This document shows positions 32,691-40,021 of a stretch of 64,000 nt of DNA, in pieces. How positions within the stretch are numbered: position 1 is the stretch's first letter; each line of letters begins with the position of its first letter. The notes beneath the pieces were generated by a model, which worked only from the letters and a program-made list of their open reading frames with translations, ran no database searches and had not been told where the DNA came from. Made by a program: the position numbers and the translations under genes. Source of the DNA: Paraniabella hibiscisoli (GTDB taxonomy: Bacteria; Bacteroidota; Bacteroidia; Chitinophagales; Chitinophagaceae). The DNA is taken from contig NZ_JAKWBK010000003.1 in assembly GCF_022512515.1 (NCBI RefSeq), forward strand, positions 248,001-312,000, written 5' to 3'.

Positions 32691-33705
32691 TTACAATTTA
32701 TTAATTATTTTTTCCAGGCGCTGTAGCGGAATAGGATGTACTATGGCCTTTCCTATTTTATTCAACAGCACAAAATTCATTTCTTTCTGAACACGTTTCT
32801 TATCCATTGCCAGCACTTCAAATACTTTTTTAGCGTCGAAAGAAATAGTAGTTGGTAACTGGTATTTTTCAATCAACGCCTTCACTCTTTCTTTTGCGTC
32901 AAAACCCAATAATTGCTCGGAGATCTGGCTGGCATACACCATACCTATGGCAACTGCCTCGCCATGCATTAAACCATACTGCGTTTCAATAGCATGCCCG
33001 ATGGTATGACCATAGTTCAATAAACGCCTGTCCCCTTTTTCAAATTCATCCTTTTGTACTACTTTGGTTTTGATCAGGGCATTGCGCTGAACCAATTCAG
33101 CCACCAGCTTTTTATCCTTCATGTAATCAGCCAGGCTATGTTGCTCCAACTGCTTAAACATAGCGGCATCTTTAATGCAGGCATGTTTAATAATTTCGGC
33201 AAACCCGTTTTGCCACTCCTTTTCAGGCAAAGACTGTAATAAAGAAAGATCGTGCAACAGGAAGGAAGGCTGCCGGATAATGCCAACCATATTCTTATAT
33301 ACACCAACATCAATCCCATTTTTGCCTCCGATAGATGCATCAACCAGGGCCAATATAGTTGTTGGCACAAAACCAAAGCGGATCCCGCGCATATAAATCG
33401 ATGCTGTATACCCGGTAATATCGGTGATCACGCCGCCACCTACACCAATCAATACCGATTTGCGGTCTGCTTTTTTCGATCAATTGACCGATAAGACCAT
33501 CCACCAAAGACTGGTTCTTCTGCTCTTCACCGGGAGGAATTACGATGGTAGTAAAGCCCTTGAATTTAGCCTCATGAGCTTTAAAAATATTTTCATCAGT
33601 AATAACAATGGCACTTCTCTTATCCACTATTTTTCCCAGCTCTTTTAAAGAACTGTCAAAATAAAAATCGGTAGAAGCGTTGGAGAATTTAATGGTCTGA
33701 GCCAA
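32691..33705 (-). CDS. aroB: 3-dehydroquinate synthase
   Basis: Cyclises DAHP to 3-dehydroquinate with NAD and a metal. Blocks: GVGGGVITDITGYTAS (NAD loop), GIRFGFVPTTILALVDASIGGKN, NGFAEIIKHACI, LLNYGHTIGHAIE (metal His) and HGEAVAIGMVYA. The frame shifts by two bases near 33474, at an A6 run that would be A8 in an undisturbed gene (IEKKADRKSVLIGVGGG). Restored length 338 residues. Confidence 0.93.
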
Positions 33706-33765
33706 AGTTGAAAAGTTTTAGACGATGGAGAAATAAGCAAAAGCGTACAATGTAACGTACACCAT

Positions 33766-33825
33766 GTACGATGTAAGATGTAAGATGTACGATGTACGAC
33801 CTTATCATCTATTCGTACATCGTAC
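33766..33825. repeat. Heptamer tandem repeat with inverted copy, GTACGAT type
   Basis: Five tandem 7-mers at 33766-33800: GTACGAT, GTAAGAT, GTAAGAT, GTACGAT and GTACGAC. The 13-mer GTACGATGTACGA (33787-33799) recurs as an exact inverted copy at 33813-33825, so the RNA can form a 13-bp hairpin with a 13-nt loop. It lies between the DAHPS/CM gene and aroB. Confidence 0.75.
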
Positions 33826-33846
33826 CTTTAATATCGTACTTTCCAC

Positions 33847-34932
33847 TTAGGCGTCTAAAACCTGTTTCTGGTGGTTGATACTTTCCAGGTGAACCGCATC
33901 TAAGTATTTATTCAAAAAGTCGCGGCTTAATCCTAGTTTTTCACCACGGGCAGCTGTCTTTTCAATAATTTCCTGCCAACGGCCTGGCTGTAAAATCGTA
34001 ATGTTATTGTCTTTTTTATATTGACCGATCTGATCAGCAATTTTCATACGCTGAGATAAGATTTGCAGCATTTCATCATCCAGGTGATTGATCTGCTGGC
34101 GTAATTTTTCCAGGGCCTGGTGATAGTCTTTATTATCTACATCTTCTTTTCTCCAGATGATGGCTTCCATCATTTCTTTCAAACGAGCCGGAGTTACCTG
34201 CTGTTTAGCATCGCTCCAGGCATTATCCGGATCGATATGGCTTTCGATCATCAAACCGTCGTAGTCCAGGTCAATTGCTTTTTGAGAAACCTCTAACAGG
34301 TTATCGCGTTTACCGCAGATATGAGAAGGATCGTTAAAGATCGGCAGCTCAGGGTATTTTAATTTCATTTCAATAGCCAGGTGCCACATGGGTGCATTAC
34401 GGTACTGTGTGTTACCATAAGAAGAGAACCCACGGTGAATTAAACCCAGGTTTTTAATACCTGCCCGGGCGATCCTTTCTACACCACCTGCCCACAATTC
34501 CAGGTCAGGGTTGATCGGGTTTTTACCAATACCGGTACATCTACACCGTAAAGCATCCGCAATTTCCTGTACGCTGAAAGGGTTCACTGTAGTACGGGCG
34601 CCTATCCAAAGCACATCAACATCAAAAGTTAAAGCATCCTGTACCTGTTTAGCAGTAGCTACTTCGATAGCTGTAGGTAAACCTGTGATCTGTTTTGCTT
34701 TCTGAAGCCAGGGTAAACCTTTAGCCCCGATTCCCTCGAACATACCGGGCTTGGTACGTGGTTTCCAGATGCCGGCGCGTAGCATATCTACTTTACCGGT
34801 GGCTGCTAGTTGCTGTGCTGTAGCCAACACTTGTTCTTCCGTTTCGGCGCTGCAAGGACCGCTTACGATAATCGGCCTTTTAGCCCATAGTTCCTGGATT
34901 TTTTCTTTTGATGAAACCTGCTGAGTGCTCAT
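33847..34932 (-). CDS. Bifunctional DAHP synthase / chorismate mutase type II
   Basis: Carries the first shikimate step and the first Phe/Tyr branch step on one polypeptide. Residues ~1-265 form a DAHP synthase (IVSGPCSAETEEQV, MLRAGIWKPRTKPGMFEGIG, LWIGARTTVNPFSVQEIADA, DPSHICGKRDNL). Residues ~275-361 are an AroQ-type chorismate mutase (ALEKLRQQINHLDDEMLQIL, RMKIADQIGQYKK). At 361 residues it is intact. The fusion is typical of Bacteroidota and usually lets the mutase product pathway feed back on DAHP synthase. Confidence 0.94.
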   Translation of the reverse strand: MSTQQVSSKEKIQELWAKRPIIVSGPCSAETEEQVLATAQQLAATGKVDMLRAGIWKPRTKPGMFEGIGAKGLPWLQKAKQITGLPTAIEVATAKQVQDALTFDVDVLWIGARTTVNPFSVQEIADALRCRCTGIGKNPINPDLELWAGGVERIARAGIKNLGLIHRGFSSYGNTQYRNAPMWHLAIEMKLKYPELPIFNDPSHICGKRDNLLEVSQKAIDLDYDGLMIESHIDPDNAWSDAKQQVTPARLKEMMEAIIWRKEDVDNKDYHQALEKLRQQINHLDDEMLQILSQRMKIADQIGQYKKDNNITILQPGRWQEIIEKTAARGEKLGLSRDFLNKYLDAVHLESINHQKQVLDA

Positions 34933-35051
34933 TGAAATATAATTATTGATGTTTATTTAATAACCGAAAGAGTTTGTTTTAAAATTTATTCATTTATAAT
35001 GAAAACATTGAATAGTTTTTAATCAATTTTCCATCCGGCAAATTTAATTGT

Positions 35052-35902
35052 TTATTTGATGATTCTTTTTATTTTATTGGCATCTGATATTAACGACTGT
35101 AAGTTTTCCTGGTCGCTATTGGCGATATATTCTTTAAATTTTGTGAGCTGATCGATGTGCTCGGATAATACATCCAGTATATTTTCTTTATTCTGAAGAA
35201 AAATGGGCACCCACATAGCCGGGTTACTCTTTGCCAAACGCACCGTGCTTTCAAAACCGGCTGATGCAATCTGGAAAATGGCGCTTTCTACCTTTTCCTT
35301 TTCCAAGACCGTATTAGCCAGTGCAAAAGACGTGATATGAGAAATATGACTTACATAGGCTACGTGCAGATCATGCGCACGGGCATCCATATCCACTACC
35401 CGCATACCAATTTTCTGGTACATTTTATCCACCCATTCTACCGCATCTGCATCACTTTCGCTACGATTGCAGATGATTACGGCCTTTCCTTCAAATGCGC
35501 CTCTTACTGCTGCAGTTGGGCCACTGTACTCGGTTCCCCACATCGGATGTGTGGCCACATAGCGTCCGCGATTGGGATGACTTTGTATCGCGGCAATCAG
35601 GTCAGATTTGGTTGAGCCCATATCCATAACGATCTGGTCCGTTACTTTATCCAGTATCTGCGGCAGGAGGTTTACCTGCACATTCACCGGAACGGATAGT
35701 ATAATTACATCAGCAGCCTCAATAGCTTCATCCAATGGTAACACTTCATCCACCAGTTCATACTCCAATGCCTGCTCGGCGTGTTGCGCACTGGCTTCCA
35801 CTCCAATCAAACGGGAGGAAAGCTTTTTTCATGCAACTGCAAAGCCATTGATCCACCAATGAGTCCCACTCCTACAATTGCTATTTTTTTCCGACTGTTC
35901 AT
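35052..35902 (-). CDS. tyrA: Prephenate dehydrogenase
   Basis: Oxidises prephenate to 4-hydroxyphenylpyruvate for Tyr. The Rossmann loop is IAIVGVGLIGGSMALQL at the N-terminus, followed by VIILSVPVNV, VMDMGSTKSDL and ATHPMWGTEYSGP, and the family motif HVAYVSHISHITSFALA. One base is missing near 35823, which would otherwise stop translation after HEKSFPPV; restored, the protein is 283 residues from the ATG at 35902. No ACT domain is visible. Confidence 0.92.
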
Positions 35903-35936
35903 GCCACTAAACATTTCGCTGCTATGCAGCCTTTAT

Positions 35937-37091
35937 TTACAACCCTGCTTTTATTCTTTTAATTGCTTCATCAAATCGTTCCACCGATCCGCAAAGGCTT
36001 ATTCTTATATATTCATTCCCGGCGCTTCCGAAAATACCACCAGGGGTAATAAATACATTGGCTTTATATAGCACATCGTCTGCTATTGCGTAACCATCTT
36101 TATAACCCGCGGGTATTTTAGCCCATACAAACATACCCACCTGGTTTTTCGAATACACTGCACCTAGCAGATCCAGTAATTGAAAAACCTTTTCTCTTCT
36201 TTCCCTGTAAATGACGTTTACCTCATCATGCCAGTCCTTACCCAATGTTAATGCTTTCGCAGCAGCCAACTGTAAAGGCAGGAACATGCCACTATCCATA
36301 TTGCTCTTAAAGCGCAGCACTTCATTAATTCTTTCTGCGGCACCGCAAAGCACACCTACCCGCCAGCCGGCCATATTGTGAGACTTACTAAGTGAGTTCA
36401 ATTCGATTACCACATCTTTCGCTCCTTCGATACTTAATAAGCTGACAGGCTCGTCGTTCAGCACAAAGCTGTACGGATTGTCATGTACAATTAAGATACT
36501 ATGTTTACGTGCAAAAGCGATCAGCTTTGCAAATACCTCCTTATCTGGTTGCTGTCCTGTAGGCATTTGCGGATAGTTCACAAAGAATAATTTCACTTTG
36601 CTCAGGTCCGTTGCTTCCAGCGCATCAAAATCGGGTTGGGAATTATTTTCTTCTTTCAAATCATAGTTGATGCAAACACCACCCGCGATGGTTACATTAC
36701 TACGATAGGTAGGATAACCAGGATTAGGCACCAACACCGCATCGCCTTCATTTAAATAGGTCATACAAATATGCATGATGCCTTCTTTGCTCCCGATCAG
36801 CGGTAAAATTTCTGTATCAGCATTTAACGATACTCCATACCATTTCTGGTACCAGTCTGCAAAAGCCTTTCTTAAAACCGGGCTGCCTTTATAATTCTGG
36901 TAACCGTGCACATTGGGCTTTTGAGCTTCTTCAAACAAAACTTTTACAACATCAGGGTGTGGAGGCAGATCCGGACTACCTATGCCCAGGTTTACAATAT
37001 TCTTGCCCTGCTTATTCAGCTCATCGATCTCCCGCAGCTTCTGAGAAAAATAGTATTCTCCTACGCCCTGCAATCTTTTTGCTACTTCCAT
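35937..37091 (-). CDS. Class I/II pyridoxal-phosphate aminotransferase (aromatic amino acid branch)
   Basis: An intact 384-residue fold-type I aminotransferase. The PLP lysine is in LNSLSKSHNMAGWRVGVLCG; other marks are NLGIGSPDLPPHPDVV, VPNPGYPTYRSN and VNYPQMPTGQQPD. It overlaps the end of pheA by 10 bp and is followed by tyrA, so its likely job is the final transamination of phenylpyruvate or hydroxyphenylpyruvate, or of prephenate. Automated annotation may call it an aspartate or LL-diaminopimelate aminotransferase; the operon argues for an aromatic substrate. Confidence 0.85.
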   Translation of the reverse strand: MEVAKRLQGVGEYYFSQKLREIDELNKQGKNIVNLGIGSPDLPPHPDVVKVLFEEAQKPNVHGYQNYKGSPVLRKAFADWYQKWYGVSLNADTEILPLIGSKEGIMHICMTYLNEGDAVLVPNPGYPTYRSNVTIAGGVCINYDLKEENNSQPDFDALEATDLSKVKLFFVNYPQMPTGQQPDKEVFAKLIAFARKHSILIVHDNPYSFVLNDEPVSLLSIEGAKDVVIELNSLSKSHNMAGWRVGVLCGAAERINEVLRFKSNMDSGMFLPLQLAAAKALTLGKDWHDEVNVIYRERREKVFQLLDLLGAVYSKNQVGMFVWAKIPAGYKDGYAIADDVLYKANVFITPGGIFGSAGNEYIRISLCGSVERFDEAIKRIKAGL

Positions 37092-37963
37092 ATACCTTTA
37101 TTATAAATGCCGTAAATTTTAATCGCTTCTGTTAATGGTTTCAGTTTCTCAATTACCCTTTCAAAGGTTTTAATATTATCGAATTCCAGGTCTGCATGAA
37201 ACTGGTACTTAAACTCTGAGCCGGGAATGGGAAAACTTTGCAGCTTGGACATATTTACTTTATGTATGGCCATTACGCCCAAAACCCTCGCCAGCGCTCC
37301 CTCTTTATGTATTGTTTGAAAATTGATCGACGCCTTATTACCCGTTTGTGACTCCTCAATATCTTCCGGTCTTTTTAAAACCAGGAAACGGGTATAGTTC
37401 TTTTTCAATGTCTGGATCTTCGGCGCTATAACATTTAAGTCGTATATCTCGGCAGCCAGGCTGCTGGCGATAGCAGCCGTATGCTTGCTTTTATATTGAG
37501 CAATATGCTTTGCGCTCAAGGCAGTATCATCGCTCTCCACCAGCTTCCATTTGTATTGGTCGAGATATTCATAACATTGTTGCAGAGCCATGGTGTGAGA
37601 GTGCACTTCTTTAATATCTTCCAAAGTTACACCGTGGTTTACCAGCAGGTTCTGGTGGATCTGCATATATACTTCTCCCACGATCTTCAGGTTGCTCCCC
37701 TGTATTAAATTATAATTGGCCAGTATGCTCCCGGCTATTGAATTTTCAATGGCCATGATACAACCGTCAGTACGACTAGCGTCTTTTGCGGCTACCATCA
37801 CATCTTTAAAAGTGGTACAACACTCCACCGTTACATTTTTATTAAAGAAGTGATTAGCGGCCTGTTGATGAAAACATCCTTCAAAACCCTGGATGGCCAT
37901 GTGAGGGCTGCTGTTTGGTTTACTTACTGTTTGTTCCTGCGAACTGTCGGCTTTTGGCACCAT
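37082..37963 (-). CDS. pheA: Prephenate dehydratase with ACT domain
   Basis: Converts prephenate to phenylpyruvate. Catalytic region: AIQGFEGCFHQQAANHFF, CIMAIENSIAGSILANYNLI, and a TRF motif as NYTRFLVL. The ACT regulatory domain (residues ~205-285) has KEGALARVLGVMAIHKVNMSKLQSFPIPG, the Phe-binding signature, here with LQSFP in place of the usual ESRP. Intact, 293 residues. First structural gene of the aromatic operon and directly behind the Phe-rich leader peptide, so it is probably controlled both by attenuation and by Phe feedback. Confidence 0.94.
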   Translation of the reverse strand: MVPKADSSQEQTVSKPNSSPHMAIQGFEGCFHQQAANHFFNKNVTVECCTTFKDVMVAAKDASRTDGCIMAIENSIAGSILANYNLIQGSNLKIVGEVYMQIHQNLLVNHGVTLEDIKEVHSHTMALQQCYEYLDQYKWKLVESDDTALSAKHIAQYKSKHTAAIASSLAAEIYDLNVIAPKIQTLKKNYTRFLVLKRPEDIEESQTGNKASINFQTIHKEGALARVLGVMAIHKVNMSKLQSFPIPGSEFKYQFHADLEFDNIKTFERVIEKLKPLTEAIKIYGIYNKGIWK

Positions 37964-38004
37964 TTTAAAACTTTTACTTATCCTGGCAAGACCGGGTAAG
38001 TGCT

Positions 38005-38037
38005 AAAAAAAAATCCCGGCTTTATTTTGCCAGGATT
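38005..38037 (-). terminator. phe attenuator: intrinsic terminator between leader peptide and pheA
   Basis: On the minus strand AATCCTGGC pairs with GCCGGGATT (9 bp, one G-U) around an 8-nt loop and is followed by T9 that overlaps the second arm. It lies 38 nt after the leader stop codon and 41 bp before pheA, in the position of an attenuator. Confidence 0.85.
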
Positions 38038-38075
38038 CTTTTTATGTTGAATTATTTTTATCTGTTTCGTTTCAA

Positions 38076-38147
38076 CTAAAGCATTCCCGGCTTCATTTCA
38101 AAAAAGAAGCTAAAATAAAAACCGGTAAAAAATCGAGTTGCTGTCAT
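38076..38147 (-). CDS. pheL: Phe-rich leader peptide of the pheA-tyrA-aro operon
   Basis: A 23-residue ORF in the sequence as given, no repair needed: MTATRFFTGFYFSFFF then EMKPGML. Seven of 23 residues are Phe, all inside an 11-residue stretch with one Tyr. The final codons AAG CCG GGA contain GCCGGGA, which repeats the start of the terminator 3' arm and can pair with its 5' arm (TCCTGGC, one G-U). Ribosomes slowed at the Phe codons would expose it; a ribosome at the stop codon (7-15 nt downstream) would cover it and let the terminator form. Promoter boxes end 7 nt before its ATG. Confidence 0.88.
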   Translation of the reverse strand: MTATRFFTGFYFSFFFEMKPGML

Positions 38148-38154
38148 TATACCG

Positions 38155-38185
38155 CAAATTTAAAAGATAAAATCAAATAAACAAA
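38155..38185 (-). promoter_or_regulatory. Proximal phe operon promoter (TTTG-N19-TAnnTTTG)
   Basis: The -33 element TTTG (38182-38185) and the -7 element TAAATTTG (38155-38162) match the consensus with a 19-nt spacer. The leader ATG follows after 7 nt. Confidence 0.78.
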
Positions 38186-38212
38186 TATATTTTATGCAAA
38201 CGTTTGAGCAAT
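38182..38212 (-). promoter_or_regulatory. Distal phe operon promoter with embedded LacI-type palindrome
   Basis: ATTG (38209-38212, -33 element TTG) and TATATTTG (38182-38189) are 19 nt apart. The palindrome CAAACGTTTG (38197-38206) lies inside the spacer, where a bound repressor would block RNA polymerase. The -7 box of this promoter overlaps the -33 element of the proximal one. Confidence 0.55.
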
Positions 38213-38248
38213 ATATTAACCTCAGAAACTAACAACCGGTAGTTTAAA

Positions 38249-38991
38249 ATGCAGTACAGTGGCCTATCTTGCATAATAATGCATCCAGACTTCTGCATAT
38301 TTTTACTGATCATATCGTTGGGTATGGCAGCGAGTGTTTTGTTCAAAAAACTCACACTATTAGCGGCCATTACAGGTGGTATATTAAGCTGTTGTATTTA
38401 TGCGGGAGCCGGGTTTTCAGGCATTACCCTGATGGCTGTATTTTTCCTACTCGGCGTACTCGTTACCTCCTGGAAGATGAATCAGAAAATAGCGGAGGGT
38501 TTAGCCGAATCTCAAAAGGGCAAAAGAACGGCAGCGCAGGTTTTCGCCAATGCGGTGCCGCCGCTATAGCCGGCCTGATTGCCTGGATACTGCCTGAGTT
38601 ACATTTACACGCACCATTGATTATAGCAGCCTGCTTTGCTTCTGCCACGGCCGACACGGTTTCTTCGGAGCTAGGTAATGTATATGGCAGGCGCTTCTAT
38701 CATATACTCTCTTTTAGAAAAGGAGTAAAAGGAGCTAACGGCGTTATCAGTATAGAGGGAACGCTGGCCGGATGCATAGGCAGTTTGGTTATTGCGCTCC
38801 TATATTCCTTCTGGCAGGGTTGGAATACGGACCTGCTACTTATCGTTGGTGCGGGTATCGTAGGCAATCTCATCGATTCGATCCTTGGAGCTGCCTTAGA
38901 AAACAAGAGGTATATTAGTAATAACGCAGTTAACTTCCTCAACACGATTGCAGCAGCTATTTTTGTGTTGATACTGAATTTACTGCGTTGA
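38249..38991 (+). CDS. DUF92 family integral membrane protein (1 frameshift)
   Basis: Membrane protein of about 247 residues with six or more hydrophobic segments. The DUF92 family block NAGAAAIAGLIAWILPELHL, ASATADTVSSELGNVYGRR and GANGVISIEGTLAGCIGS is clear. Plant relatives include phytyl-phosphate kinase VTE6, but bacterial function is not established. One G is missing near 38557 (ANAGAAAIAG restored). The start is uncertain: ATG 38249 or the in-frame ATG at 38279. It is divergent from the phe leader and shares its upstream region. Confidence 0.85.
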
Positions 38992-39118
38992 CGATTATCC
39001 GCCATTCAATCACATCAATCAAAACAGAGAAACCATACTTTAACTAAAACCATTAGTATTATTTTGTTCTATTTTACATCTTTGAGCTTTATTAATTACC
39101 CCAATTGCAACTAACTTT

Positions 39119-39841
39119 GTGAAGTTGAAAAACCTTTGGAAATATGGGTTCTGCGCACTAACTGCTACAGCTTTTGTAATGTATGCCCGTGCGCAAACGG
39201 CTCCTGCAGCCGACAGCATCCGCATTCCTCCACGTCCGACCATGGAGCAGATCATGAAAGACTGGGGGCCTAATGACCTTACCAAAATAGGCGCTATCTG
39301 GTACGGAACAGACTATAACTCGTTTAAAATGATGCCTTTCACCGAGGAGGAAAATATATGGATATCCAAACTCCCCCGGCCAAACTGGAGCAGGTAAAAA
39401 AGAGTATAACCGGCTGAGAAATGCCGTATATGTTTGCTATCCGTATGCCCGTATTGCTGGTAATACGATCAACCAGATCAACCGCGACGCTGAGGCGCTC
39501 GGCAAGAAAAAGGATAAGAAGGCGCTTATAAAAGCTAAAGAAAAAGAGTTAAAGAAGCAATTTGCCGACCCGCTTACCAACCTGTCAGTATACCAAGGAA
39601 AGGTATTAATGAAGCTGATCAACCGGCAAACAGGCAACAATTGCTACGAAATTTTAAAAGAATACAAAGGGGGATTGAATGCCCGTATCTATCAAACGGT
39701 GGCATTTTTTATGGCGGTAGCCTGAAACAGGATTATAACCTAAAGGACAATTTTGACCGGGATATTGAAAATTTTGTAAGAGAAATTGACGCCAGCTGGT
39801 ATAATAATCCTTATCAGAATCCCAATTATATCAGGCAGTAG
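39119..39841 (+). CDS. DUF4294 domain protein, probably exported (3 frameshifts)
   Basis: Signal-like N-terminus (KYGFCALTATAFVMYARAQ), then a DUF4294 region: LRNAVYVCYPYARIAGNTIN, KEKELKKQFADPLTNLSVYQ and GKVLMKLINRQTGNNCYEIL, continuing ARIYQTVAFFYGGSLKQDYN. Bases are missing near 39386 (A), 39404 (A) and 39708 (T). Restored length 241 residues from a GTG start at 39119. Function unknown; the family is confined to Bacteroidota. After the TAG at 39841 the same frame stays open for another 30 codons, to 39938. Confidence 0.8.
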
Positions 39842-40021
39842 GGCGCTGGCTATTCTTATTATATAAATCACCTGGGTGAAGGCAATGCCTCTGCCGGCAT
39901 CAACATCAACGATTTGCAGTATTTTTTGGCCTGCTGATAATTTTCTCCTAATACTAACGCCAAAAACTGTAAATGCAGGCTTTATCCCTATTTTTGCGAG
40001 CGTTATAAACTAAATTTTCAC

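Noticed and set aside
33766..33825. CRISPR array
   Set aside because: The repeat unit is 7 bp with no spacers and no cas genes nearby.
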